DNA of 58,690 nucleotides from Halothiobacillus sp. (GCA_018623495.1 JAAZVP010000011.1:1-58690); one strand, 5' to 3'. Shown: positions 9,554-17,904, numbered from the stretch's first letter. Numbers and translations: made by a program. The notes: a model not told the origin generated them from the letters alone.

Positions 9554-12289
9554 TCAGTGACCGTCTCCAGCCACCTTGTCGTCCTCGCGCGCCTGGGCCA
9601 GCAGCTGCTCCAGCCGCTCGACGCCCCGGTCATCCACGGGAAAGTCCGCCACCTCGATCGCGGGAGCCGAATCGCCCCCGATACGCTCGCGCAGCGCCTC
9701 CACGTCGATGGCACAGGGTTCCCGGCCGAGGACCACGAAGTCGTCTCCGCCCACGCGAAACACCCGCGAGACGGGGCAGCGCTCTTCCAGGTAGGCGGCA
9801 CAGTCGCGCAGCACCCGGTCGCCGGCGGCCCAGCCCGCCTCGGCATTGAAGCGCGTGAAGCCTTCCAGGAACACCACCGTGGCATGGGCCGCCGAGGGAT
9901 CCGGCCCGCGCAGGACGAACGCCAGGTAATCGGCGTTGTTCACGCCCGTGAGCTGGTCGCTGAAGAAATAGGCGAAGCGCTTCTGCTCCACCGGGGTGGA
10001 GGGCAGCTGCTCCTCGCTCGCCGGTGGCTCCACCTCGGCCAGGGCCTCGACCGCTGCCTCGACCACCGTGGCGTCGTACTGCCGGCCGGCCATGGCCTGC
10101 AGTTCCGTCAGCGCCGCCTCGACCGTCTTGCGGCCCTTGTAGATGCGGTCCGAGGTCATGGCGTCGAAGGAGTCGGCCACGGCCATGATCCGGCCCTCGA
10201 CGGGGATGGCATCCCCGGCCAGGCCCTGGGGATAGCCGGAGCCGTCCTGGCGCTCGTGGTGGTGGAGCATCATCTCGGCGAGGTCCCGGTACATGGCGAT
10301 CCGCGAGAGCGTCTCGTAACCCGCCATCACGTGCTGCTGGATCAGCTCGAACTCCAGGTCGGTAAGGCGGGCCGGCTTGAGCAGCACCGCGTCGGGGATC
10401 ACGATCTTGCCGATGTCGTGGAGGATCGCCGCGCGGTAGAGGGTTTCGACGTGGGAGTCGGCAAGGCCCATCCGGCGCGCGATGCGCGCGCAGTAGTCGG
10501 CCACCCGCCGGCTGTGGCCCGCCGTGTAGGTGTCGCGCTTCTCGATCAGGTCCACCATCGACAGGATGGTCTCCTGGTAGTTGTCGATGCGCTCCTGCTG
10601 GAGGGCCTGCGAGCGGGCCTCGCGCTCGAAGGAATGCACCGCGAAGCCGAGGTCGCCGGCCAGCTGCTCGAGCATCGCCACCTCCTCGGCCTCGAACCCC
10701 TCCGGCCGGGCGGTGAACACCAGCAGGGCGCCGAAGGGCGCGCTGTAGGCATCCGGGCTCAGTGGCAGGCCCAGCACGACGCGGGCCCAGTCGTTGCCCG
10801 GCACCCGCTCCTGCACCTGGACCCCGTCCCCGGCCACCGTGCGCGCGGCCACCGAGCCGGCCGACAGGTCCACCAGCGAGCGCATGTGCGAGGCGGAGCC
10901 GTAGGAGCGCGCGGTCTCCTCGATCCGGCCGGTCTCCGGGTCACGCGTCGCCACCCAGGCGAAGCGGTAGTCGGAGTGCCCGATCAGCCGGTCGCAGGCC
11001 GCCTTGAGCATCTGCTGCTCGCCGTCGGAGGTGATGATGATCTGGTTCACGTCCGCCACCGTCTCGACGATGGCACGCAGGTAGCTCTCGCGCTCGAGCA
11101 GGGTCTCCACCCGCCGGGTGCGCTCCTCCACCCGCGACTCCAGCGTGGCATTGAGCTCGCCCAGCTCCCCCTGCTTGGCCCGCAGCCGACGGTTGATGCG
11201 CAGCACGTAGGCCACCACCACCCAGGCCAGCAGGAGCAACAGCAACCCGATGACCAGCCAGTGCCCGTATTCCTGGACCAGCTCGCCCACGGTGACGTGG
11301 CGCAGGTGCTCGTAGGGGCCCACCTCGAGTTCGCGCAGCAGCTCGCGCACGGGCTGGTAGTTCACGGGCAGGGTCCAGCCGGCCACCGCCTCGGGTTCGC
11401 CCTGCATCAGCAGCACCGCGAGCGACACCGCCAGCTCGTCGGACACGCCGGGCACCCGTGCCAGCGGCCATTCGGGGTAGAGCGCCGTGCTCAAGAGGTA
11501 GGGAAATCCCTCGGCCTCCCGCGGGCCCAGGACGTGGAAGGTACCCGGCTCGATCTTGCCCTCGGCCACCATGCTCTCCAGCGTGCCCGTGCGCACGATG
11601 CCCACCTCGGCGCGACCCTCGGCCACGGCCCGCACCACCGCGTCGTGGGTGCCGGCGAAGCGCACCTCCGCCAGGTCGTCCTCGGGCTCGATGCCCTCGG
11701 CGCGCAGCCGGCGCCAGCCGGCCAGCCAGCCGCCCAGCGAGCCGGAATCCACCGCCGCGAGCGTCTTGCCGCGCACGTCGTCCAGCGACTCGATGGCGGC
11801 GTTGTCCGCGCGGGTGAAGAGCACCCCGCCGAAGTGGCTCACGCCGGGTCCCGGCAGGCCCGGCGGGTGGGTCTGCATGGTCACCACCGGGCTGACGCCG
11901 TAGCGCATCTCCAGCCCGACGTAGAAGGCCGGGTTGGCCAGCACGAAATCCACCGAGCGCCGGCGCACCGCGAGCCGGATCTCGTCGAAGTCCAGCGGCA
12001 CGATGCCCACCTCCAGCTCCGGGGAGCGGCGTTCGAGCATCGCCGCCATCGGCTGCCACCGTTCCAGGGCCTGCTGCTCGCCCCGCAGCGCCAGCACGCC
12101 GATGCGCACCTCCTCGGTGCCCGCCTCGGCACCCCCGGCGGGCCCGACCGGCAAAGCCAGGCCGAAAAGGCCGAGCACCAGGACGGCCAGGCACCCGGGG
12201 AGGCGCCGTGGCCACGGCGTCGCGGCGGGCTCGGATCGACGATCACCGGCGGCAACCGGCCGGCAACGGGGTCCCATCGGGTCGGGCAT
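9554..12289 (-). CDS. Membrane signalling protein: PhnD-like sensor, GAF, HD-GYP and divergent GGDEF domains
   Basis: About 911 residues. In order: signal or anchor helix (about 30–52), a periplasmic PhnD-type substrate-binding domain (about 58–325), one membrane helix (about 343–363), a coiled coil (about 368–405), a GAF domain (about 420–560), an HD-GYP domain with HDIGK and HHERQDGSGYP intact (about 585–770), and a C-terminal GGDEF domain (about 775–905) whose motif reads GGDDF. It should hydrolyse cyclic-di-GMP in response to a periplasmic ligand; cyclase activity of the divergent GGDEF domain is uncertain. I chose the ATG at 12289 because GGAAGG stands six bases upstream. The frame stays open to 12385 without a better site. 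Single gene, convergent with tpx. Confidence 0.88.
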   Translation of the reverse strand: MPDPMGPRCRPVAAGDRRSEPAATPWPRRLPGCLAVLVLGLFGLALPVGPAGGAEAGTEEVRIGVLALRGEQQALERWQPMAAMLERRSPELEVGIVPLDFDEIRLAVRRRSVDFVLANPAFYVGLEMRYGVSPVVTMQTHPPGLPGPGVSHFGGVLFTRADNAAIESLDDVRGKTLAAVDSGSLGGWLAGWRRLRAEGIEPEDDLAEVRFAGTHDAVVRAVAEGRAEVGIVRTGTLESMVAEGKIEPGTFHVLGPREAEGFPYLLSTALYPEWPLARVPGVSDELAVSLAVLLMQGEPEAVAGWTLPVNYQPVRELLRELEVGPYEHLRHVTVGELVQEYGHWLVIGLLLLLLAWVVVAYVLRINRRLRAKQGELGELNATLESRVEERTRRVETLLERESYLRAIVETVADVNQIIITSDGEQQMLKAACDRLIGHSDYRFAWVATRDPETGRIEETARSYGSASHMRSLVDLSAGSVAARTVAGDGVQVQERVPGNDWARVVLGLPLSPDAYSAPFGALLVFTARPEGFEAEEVAMLEQLAGDLGFAVHSFEREARSQALQQERIDNYQETILSMVDLIEKRDTYTAGHSRRVADYCARIARRMGLADSHVETLYRAAILHDIGKIVIPDAVLLKPARLTDLEFELIQQHVMAGYETLSRIAMYRDLAEMMLHHHERQDGSGYPQGLAGDAIPVEGRIMAVADSFDAMTSDRIYKGRKTVEAALTELQAMAGRQYDATVVEAAVEALAEVEPPASEEQLPSTPVEQKRFAYFFSDQLTGVNNADYLAFVLRGPDPSAAHATVVFLEGFTRFNAEAGWAAGDRVLRDCAAYLEERCPVSRVFRVGGDDFVVLGREPCAIDVEALRERIGGDSAPAIEVADFPVDDRGVERLEQLLAQAREDDKVAGDGH

Positions 12290-12453
12290 CGGCATCCTTC
12301 CGGTACTCCGGCGGAATGGCTTCGGGACAGGCCCCGGGTTCATCAAGGCCTGTTTCATCAAGCGTAGCAGCCACCCGTCGCACACCGGTCATTTGCACGC
12401 GCGAGGCGTTGCAGGGAAACTAGCGGCTGCCATCCACACCCCAGGACGACGCC

Positions 12454-13377
12454 ATGGCCGCCGCCGGTCTGCTCGCGCTGCTCGACGACATTGCCACCCT
12501 CCTCGACGACGTCGCCGTCTATTCCAAGGTGGCGGCCAAGAACACCGCCGGGGTGCTGGGCGACGACCTGGCCCTGAACGCCCAGCAGGTGAGCGGTGTC
12601 CAGGCCCGCCGGGAACTGCCGGTGGTCTGGGCGGTGGCCAAGGGATCCATGCTCAACAAGCTGATCCTGGTCCCGGCGGCCCTGTTGATCAGCGCGTTTC
12701 TACCCTGGCTGATCACGCCGCTGCTCATGGCCGGCGGGCTGTTTCTCTGCTTCGAGGGCTTCGAGAAGATCGTCCACAAGTGGCTGCACGACGCCGCGGA
12801 GGACGAGGCCCACCACCAGGAGCTGGCCCGGGCAGCCAGCGACGAGACACAAGACATGCGCACCGCGGAGAAGCGCCAGATCAAGGGCGCCATCCGCACC
12901 GACTTCATCCTCTCCGCGGAGATCATCGTCATCGCCCTGGGCGCGGCCCGCGAGGCCGGCATCGGAACCCAGACCCTGGTGGTCTCGGTGGTGGCCGTGG
13001 CGGCCACCATCGGCGTCTACGGGCTGGTGGCCGGGATCGTGAAGTTCGACGACGCCGGCCTCGCGCTGATCCAGCGGGCCGGCGCGGATGCCCGGGGGCG
13101 GATGCGCGAGGCCGTGGGCCGGGGCATCCTCCATGTCGCCCCGCGGCTGATGCGCCTGATCACCGTGGTGGGCATGGTGGCCATGTTCCTGGTGGGCGGC
13201 GGCATCCTGGTCCACGGCCTGCCCTTCCTGCACCACGCGGTGGAACACCTCGCCCACGGGCTCGAGGGCCCCGCGCACATGGCCGCGGTGATGACGGCCA
13301 ACGCCGCCACCGGGCTGGTCGCCGGGGCCGTGTTGGTGGCGGTGGTGGAAGGCTTCCGTCGATCGGGTTCGGCCTGA
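12454..13377 (+). CDS. DUF808 family inner-membrane protein (YedI-like)
   Basis: 307 residues with the characteristic N-terminus LLALLDDIATLLDDVAVYSKVAAKNTAG, then several membrane helices (about 65–95, 150–200, 235–265, 280–300). Between them lies a charged cytoplasmic loop rich in His, Glu and Arg (HDAAEDEAHHQELARAASD). This is the DUF808/YedI family, of unknown function. Transcribed divergently from the HD-GYP gene, with a shared gap of about 160 bases. Confidence 0.9.
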   Translation: MAAAGLLALLDDIATLLDDVAVYSKVAAKNTAGVLGDDLALNAQQVSGVQARRELPVVWAVAKGSMLNKLILVPAALLISAFLPWLITPLLMAGGLFLCFEGFEKIVHKWLHDAAEDEAHHQELARAASDETQDMRTAEKRQIKGAIRTDFILSAEIIVIALGAAREAGIGTQTLVVSVVAVAATIGVYGLVAGIVKFDDAGLALIQRAGADARGRMREAVGRGILHVAPRLMRLITVVGMVAMFLVGGGILVHGLPFLHHAVEHLAHGLEGPAHMAAVMTANAATGLVAGAVLVAVVEGFRRSGSA

Positions 13378-13837
13378 CCGACAGGTGGGCGCCAGGCAGG
13401 CCGTTGTGGCCGCATCCTCGCCCTGACGCCACTGCAGCCCGCCTGCATCGGCCCCACGATCCCGGTGTCGGCGGTCCCGATCAAGGCCGTGAACCACCGC
13501 CGTACACCGACGACACGGCCCCGGGCGGGTCCTCGGTCAGCCCTCGCGGCGCCGTCTCCTGCAAAGCAACCGGTAGCCGAACCCGCCGAGCATCGCGCCC
13601 TCCGCCCAGAAGGGCAGCGAAAACCCGGCGACCGGACGCTCCACCGGTCCCCTGCCCGGTCCGCCCGTAACGGGCCCCGCGCCGCGCTCGTGCCGCATCC
13701 GGATCACGGGCCGCCATCCCGGTCGGCCAAGCCGAAACCGGGGGTGGCGGCCATCGACCGAGAGGGACACGCCAGCACCCATCGCCCCCCCCCGCACACG
13801 CCACGCCCCGGCAATGCCCGAGACCGCACGCCCTGAC
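13378..13837. other. Intergenic stretch between the DUF808 gene and the lipase-like gene
   Basis: About 460 bases with no confident gene. One minus-strand frame (13782 to 13537, 81 codons) has an ATG after a G-rich stretch and ends in a short hydrophobic segment (LPFWAEGAMLGGFGYRLL) followed by Arg residues. I recognise no family and give it about 0.2 chance of being expressed. A C9 run occurs near 13784–13792. Confidence 0.5.
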
Positions 13838-15247
13838 CTACGGGCAGAGCTCGACCAGCCGACTTCCCCGGTCGATGCGCACGTCGACCAGGGTCGTCGT
13901 ATTGGGGTAGAACGGCCGGATTCGGTGGAAGCCCGGCTCCGAGTGAAAGACCAGGACATTGTCCAGCGCGGCGGTCCGGTAGAAGATGTCGCGGTCGCCG
14001 GCGTCCGCGTCGATCCGCAGCGTCGCCACGTATCCCCGCGTCACGATTTTCCGGGTGACCTCGTCGGGACGCAGCAGATAGCGCTTGTAGCTGGGATCCC
14101 GGGAATGGCCGTGAAGGTTTTCCGCCAGCAGGCGGTCCAGCTTGCCCGAGCGCCGGGCCTCCTCCTCGTCCTGTACCTCGCCCGCCGGGATGTGCAGCGG
14201 GCCGCCGGGATAACTCTCCTGCAGGCGATCCGCCCTCCAGACATTGAATTCCAGGTGGTAGTCGTTGACCGGCATGCCCCGATCATCCCGCAGCCGGAAG
14301 ACCAGCTGCTGCCAGCGCCGGTCCCATTTCCGTCCCACCTGTGCCTTTGTGAACCGGCGAAACCCGGCCTGGAGTTCCCGATAATCCCCGGGACCGGCGG
14401 CAAGGGCGTCGACGACCTGCCGTTTCAGCACGGGATTGCCCGCCAGGTCCAGGATCGAGGCATGGGTCAGGTCGCGGTGGATGGCAAACGGGAGATTCGG
14501 CGGAATGACCCCTTCCCGCGGTCGCTCGTGGACGTCGAACCCCGACCATTTCGACCAGTGATCTCCGCCGTCGGGGCCGCGGGCGAAATCGAGTTCCAGG
14601 CGCCGCACGTTGAGATTGGCCCCCGCGACGACGATCGTCCCGTCGGTGCCCACCTCGTTGACGAACTGCCGCAACCCGCCGTACCCCGCACATCCGGTGA
14701 TCACCGCGCCCCGCACGCCGTGGGCGTGATACAGCGAGCCACGCTCGCCCAGCAGATCGAACTCGGCCAGCTCCCACTGCAGCGGCGAGGCCAGTTCCAG
14801 GCCGCGAAGGACGTGTTCGCCGACCTCGAAACGATCACCGGCATCGTGCTGGCCCTTGAAGATCTTGCCGATGAGCGAACGGCCCTTGTGGGCCAGGGGG
14901 GATCCGAAGTTCGGCGGGGCCAGGAAGACGATATTGCCCACCGCGCCGTCTTCGCCACACCCGTACTGCTTGAGCCACTGCCGCAGCACCAGCGCGCCGG
15001 TACTGTGGGTGACGAAATGGACCTGCCCGTCATCCCCCGTGCGCGGGTTGCCGCGATCGTCGCAGACCTGCCGGTGCAGGCCTTCGGCAAAGTCCTCGTA
15101 GAAGGCCCGGTCCTCGCGGGAGTCGTAGTCGATGTATCGCACGTCGGCGCCCGCCTCCTCCAGCGGCTCGCCGACCCGCTGCATGGACTCCCACTGGTCA
15201 CTCCAGCCGTGGATGATCACCACCCGGCGCCCGTCCAGTTCCGCCAT
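13838..15247 (-). CDS. Predicted alpha/beta-hydrolase (lipase/esterase-like) with C-terminal accessory domain
   Basis: 469 residues. The first 250 or so look like an alpha/beta-hydrolase: the strand-loop VVIIHGWSD (about 9–17), which usually provides the oxyanion hole, and a nucleophile elbow VTHSTGALVL with Ser82, where the first Gly of GxSxG is replaced by His. APPNFGSPLA resembles the region after the nucleophile in lipases. The last 170 residues (from about 300) are beta-rich by appearance and I do not recognise them. No signal peptide is evident, so it is probably cytoplasmic. The ATG at 15247 follows AAGGAAG; the longer open frame to 15451 has no such site. Substrate unknown. Confidence 0.75.
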   Translation of the reverse strand: MAELDGRRVVIIHGWSDQWESMQRVGEPLEEAGADVRYIDYDSREDRAFYEDFAEGLHRQVCDDRGNPRTGDDGQVHFVTHSTGALVLRQWLKQYGCGEDGAVGNIVFLAPPNFGSPLAHKGRSLIGKIFKGQHDAGDRFEVGEHVLRGLELASPLQWELAEFDLLGERGSLYHAHGVRGAVITGCAGYGGLRQFVNEVGTDGTIVVAGANLNVRRLELDFARGPDGGDHWSKWSGFDVHERPREGVIPPNLPFAIHRDLTHASILDLAGNPVLKRQVVDALAAGPGDYRELQAGFRRFTKAQVGRKWDRRWQQLVFRLRDDRGMPVNDYHLEFNVWRADRLQESYPGGPLHIPAGEVQDEEEARRSGKLDRLLAENLHGHSRDPSYKRYLLRPDEVTRKIVTRGYVATLRIDADAGDRDIFYRTAALDNVLVFHSEPGFHRIRPFYPNTTTLVDVRIDRGSRLVELCP

Positions 15248-15371
15248 GGCGCAGCTTCCTTCTTCAGTCCTGTTCCCGGGGCTCTGCCCAGAGACTAGTC
15301 GCTTCGGCCCGAATTCGGCGAGATCCTGCCGGCGGGGGACCGTGGAACCGGCGCCGCCCGCGGCAGGAGCG

Positions 15372-15776
15372 TCAGGCAAGGTCGAAGAAGGGGTTGAAGG
15401 CCACTTCCCAGTAGTGGCCCTCCGGGTCGCGGAAGTAGCCCGAATAGCCACCCCAGGAGGCGGCCTCGGCCGGCTTGACCACCTCGGCGCCGGCGGCCGA
15501 GGCCTGCTCCATGACCGCGTCCACCGCGTCGCGGCTGGCCACGTTGTGCGCCAGAGTCACGCTACCGAAACCGCGCGGATCGCCCGGGGCGATGCCGATA
15601 TCGGCCGCCAGGGCCTCGCGGGGGTAGAGCGCGAGCCACGTCCCATCCAGTTCGAAGAAGGCGATCCCCTCGCCCTCGAAGGCGAAGCGCGGCAGGCCCA
15701 GGCCCTGTTCGTAGAAACGCGTGGCCCGCGCCAGGTCATCCACGCCCAGGGTGACGATGCTGATCTTGGGCTTCAT
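15372..15776 (-). CDS. VOC-family (glyoxalase/bleomycin-resistance fold) protein
   Basis: 134 residues forming one vicinal-oxygen-chelate unit: KISIVTLGVDDLARATRFYEQGLGLP at the N-terminus and GYFRDPEGHYWEVAFNPFF at the C-terminus, with the conserved Glu of the final strand. Such proteins bind a metal and act on small substrates, but the reaction cannot be told from sequence. The ATG at 15776 follows GGGAG; the open frame extends to 15854 without a better start. Confidence 0.88.
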   Translation of the reverse strand: MKPKISIVTLGVDDLARATRFYEQGLGLPRFAFEGEGIAFFELDGTWLALYPREALAADIGIAPGDPRGFGSVTLAHNVASRDAVDAVMEQASAAGAEVVKPAEAASWGGYSGYFRDPEGHYWEVAFNPFFDLA

Positions 15777-15882
15777 CGAATCTCCCGGAAACGGGCCCGC
15801 TTCCGGGCCCGGTCCAACCGCCAACAGCGGCGGCCTTGTTTCATCGGGCTCCACGGCGGTAACGGCGTCCGGTCTGGCCTCA

Positions 15883-16416
15883 TCACATCAACGAGCGCCC
15901 ACCTTCGCCGCCCGGGCGATGCCCCCAAACCGTGGTGAAATGCAGCCCGAAACCCGCTGCAGTCCGCTGGTCACAGTATCCCCCGGCGGCGCGCGCGGCC
16001 ACAATGACCGCGTTGCGATTACGGTGCTTGTGGGCGATGCGCTCCAGTCGCGGTGGCGGAGGACGGCGCTGCGCCTTCGGGATGTTCACGTCGTCTTCCT
16101 GCTTCGCATGGCGCACGCGGCGCGCTACGAAAGCCCCATCACCCAAAAACGCCGGTCCCTCGAGGTTGTTCCAGGTGGAGTCCACCCCGATCCCTTCGGC
16201 GACGATACGGGTGAAACGCTGTATGGCCATCGCGCGGCGTTCAGCGAATGCCGCCAGCAGCCCGTCGGTCGCCTGCCACTCCGTCGCGCCCACCGTACCG
16301 CTCAACGCTCAATCGCTGCCCCACGCCCCCGGTCCGGATCGAGCACCATGCCTGCCCGTACCGGGTTGAGCACCACCTAGCGCGCCAGCGAACTCAATGC
16401 GGATGGGGCGGGCCAT
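15883..16416 (-). pseudogene. REP-associated tyrosine transposase (RAYT) remnant
   Basis: Three pieces of one gene remain in three frames. From the ATG at 16416, behind GAGGAGGG, comes MARPIRIEFAGAL, the standard RAYT start. It jumps directly into VVLNPVRAGMVLDPD in a second frame, skipping over 100 codons that would hold the HUH and catalytic Tyr motifs. After another shift near 16300 a third frame gives AFAERRAMAIQRF, then FLGDGAFVARRV, PKAQRRPP and the C-terminal helix-turn-helix FGLHFTTV. The element cannot be active. RAYTs are linked to spread of REP palindromes, such as those at 8437 and 23035. Its start codon lies only 27 bases from the end of the cassette array at 16443. Confidence 0.85.
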
Positions 16417-16442
16417 GCCCTCCTCTCAATAAGTGAAACGCA

Positions 16443-16530
16443 GCACTACGCCCCAATTCACCGGCGGAAAAAAGCAGAGCGAGGAACGAGCGGCAATTTT
16501 TGCCGTACGACTGAATTTGCCTTGTTATGT
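16443..16530 (-). other. attC-like site, 3' end of the array
   Basis: On the minus strand the site starts with ACATAAC (16530–16524), seven bases after the stop of the 70-codon gene, and ends with GTAGTGC (16449–16443), a degenerate GTTRRRY. The outer arms pair: AAGGCAAATTCA near one end against TGAATTGGGGC near the other. An inner hairpin CGGCAA/TTGCCG lies at 16491–16505. At 88 bp it has normal attC size. The damaged right core suggests it is no longer a good recombination substrate. Confidence 0.65.
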
Positions 16531-16537
16531 GTTGTAT

Positions 16538-16750
16538 TTATAGGAAACACTGTTGTCTTACTTGATTTGCCCCAAAGACATTTTCAACTGCGACATCACA
16601 TACACAGCCTTGAGTAAGACTCTTGTAGGTTTCATCGCCCATGCCATAAAAATCAGCGTGAGACACAATATCTCCGATTTCTGTTTCACGAGAATCAAGC
16701 ATCTCGAACATAACAAATTCTTCGCCGCCATCAGTCTCGGCTGCGTACAT
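16538..16750 (-). CDS. Cassette-borne small protein of unknown function (70 aa)
   Basis: 70 residues, acidic, no membrane segment. The sequence (EEFVMFEMLDSRETEIGDIVSH) suggests a small beta-rich fold, and two cysteines occur in QGCVCDVAVENV. An in-frame stop lies shortly upstream, so the ATG at 16750 is the only sensible start; no Shine-Dalgarno is visible, as is common for cassettes. It is the last gene of the array, followed within seven bases by the attC-like site. Proteins of this look are frequent hypothetical cassette products; I assign no function. Confidence 0.65.
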   Translation of the reverse strand: MYAAETDGGEEFVMFEMLDSRETEIGDIVSHADFYGMGDETYKSLTQGCVCDVAVENVFGANQVRQQCFL

Positions 16751-16765
16751 GCTACGATTCGTGGT

Positions 16766-16796
16766 GTATAACTCTTATGGCACCCTTAATTTATGT
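16766..16796 (-). other. Short attC-like junction
   Basis: On the minus strand ACATAAA (16796–16790) and GTTATAC (16772–16766) are spaced 17 bases apart, between the SWIM gene stop and the 70-codon gene. The ends resemble attC cores but the central palindrome is missing, so this could be a collapsed site or chance. Confidence 0.35.
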
Positions 16797-16798
16797 TT

Positions 16799-17134
16799 TT
16801 AATCTTTCATTGCCGTTGCCACAACTTTCTTTGCAGCAGAAAGCTCTTTTTTTACTCTTGCTGCTTCATATTCCAACTCCCGCATTTTTTGTATTGCTTC
16901 ATCTACGTCCGTGCCAGGCAACCAAGATTGAACAACTTCTACATCATCCAGATTATCGCTAACAATTCCTTTTGTTATTCCAGCTAGGATATTGAATCTA
17001 TGTTTGCAATATTGGCCATTTCCTCCTGCGGGACATGAACAATATGCCGACAGATTGGTATCTGACCTTTTAACAAAGACGACCTCATATGGCTCAGCAG
17101 CAGAGCCTTGAACTTCAAATGATATTTCCTGCAT
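16799..17134 (-). CDS. SWIM-type zinc-finger protein, cassette-borne (111 aa)
   Basis: 111 residues. A SWIM motif CxCx8CxH is formed by Cys32, Cys34, Cys43 and His45 (YCSCPAGGNGQYCKH), which should bind one zinc ion and commonly mediates DNA or protein contact. The C-terminal third (about 80–108: IQKMRELEYEAARVKKELSAAKK) looks like a coiled coil, so it may dimerise. An AGAGAGG site stands before the ATG at 17134. Third gene in the cassette array. SWIM domains usually sit in larger ATPases or transposase-like proteins; a stand-alone SWIM plus coiled coil of this size is unusual. Role unknown. Confidence 0.75.
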   Translation of the reverse strand: MQEISFEVQGSAAEPYEVVFVKRSDTNLSAYCSCPAGGNGQYCKHRFNILAGITKGIVSDNLDDVEVVQSWLPGTDVDEAIQKMRELEYEAARVKKELSAAKKVVATAMKD

Positions 17135-17152
17135 TGCTTGCCTCTCTTTTAC

Positions 17153-17172
17153 ACATAACGCCTGAGTTATCC
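17153..17172 (-). other. Short attC-like junction
   Basis: Directly after the stop of the 203-codon gene the minus strand reads GGATAAC, TCAGGC, GTTATGT. These are an inverse-core-like and a core-like heptamer only six bases apart. A complete attC would have a 50–130 bp palindromic region between them, so this looks like a collapsed attC or a simple site. Confidence 0.45.
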
Positions 17173-17173
17173 G

Positions 17174-17785
17174 TCACGGCTCCACCATTAGCAGCGGAAC
17201 ACTAATCCATTGTTTGAAGTGAGTTTGTGCTGAAAACACACGGACTAGCGCTTTGATTGGGAGCTCTATAGGACCAACAACTGTATCTATCAATTCCTTG
17301 AATGCAGCGACCCCTGATGAAAAATAGTCATCGGTAGGTATCAATGCAACTTTCCCAGACTCCGACTGAACAGCGAAATAGTGCTCCTCGGCTACCAATC
17401 GCTCTCTGTCGGCAGGATTGGGTTCTTTGGGCTTCCCAATTATGGTGATGGGGTAACTTCGACGCTTCACCTCAACTTTGTCGATGGTGAGAAACCCGCT
17501 AATCCAACAGATTGAGGACGAACTACCAAAGTCGTGATTGCACTCTGATATCTTTGGGTATTCCTCCAACTTGGCCATTAATGACCGGAACATTTCAACA
17601 GTTGATACCGAATACGACTTGCTTTCAACCGAGCTAGCACCTGCCGAAAACAATGGGATTGCTGCAGCAGCTCGCATTCCTTCAGTCTTCGTGATTTTTG
17701 TTTCTGGCGAGTACCCGCATTCGGCCTCATAGAGGCTCGCTATGAACTCCCTATCTAGGTAAACAAGCTTATCGTTCAGATTCAC
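17174..17785 (-). CDS. Cassette-borne protein of unknown function (203 aa)
   Basis: 203 residues, soluble by appearance, no signal peptide. It begins VNLNDKLVYLDREFIASLYE with a GTG start at 17785. The middle is rich in Ser and Ala (AIPLFSAGASSVESKSYSVS), and beta-strand-like stretches follow (VEVKRRSYPITIIGKP, HYFAVQSESGKVALIP). The YLD-start pattern is faintly reminiscent of DUF6414-type proteins, but I cannot support that assignment. It lies between two attC-like sites and has no clear ribosome site. Second gene in the array. Confidence 0.65.
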   Translation of the reverse strand: MNLNDKLVYLDREFIASLYEAECGYSPETKITKTEGMRAAAAIPLFSAGASSVESKSYSVSTVEMFRSLMAKLEEYPKISECNHDFGSSSSICWISGFLTIDKVEVKRRSYPITIIGKPKEPNPADRERLVAEEHYFAVQSESGKVALIPTDDYFSSGVAAFKELIDTVVGPIELPIKALVRVFSAQTHFKQWISVPLLMVEP

Positions 17786-17811
17786 AGGATTTCCACGTAT
17801 GTCTGTGTGAC

Positions 17812-17889
17812 GGCTGACGCGAAGCTTTGCGGCAGTTTTGGAGCCGCAAAGCGGCGGAAAAACTGTCCGACAACAGCGACTGGTTAGGT
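17812..17889 (-). other. attC-like site with palindromic centre
   Basis: On the minus strand it begins with a perfect inverse core ACCTAAC (17889–17883), 16 bases after the stop of the first cassette gene. A long imperfect palindrome follows at 17868–17831 (GGACAGTTTTTCCGCCGC against GCGGCTCCAAAACTGCC, loop TTT). It ends near GTCAGCC (17818–17812), a weak match to GTTRRRY. Size about 78 bp. Confidence 0.65.
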
Positions 17890-17904
17890 TTCTATCCCAT
17901 TGGT

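Noticed and set aside
13537-13782. 81-codon minus-strand gene in the DUF808–lipase gap
   Set aside because: Has an ATG and a hydrophobic stretch, but no family resemblance and weak initiation signals; left as a note only.
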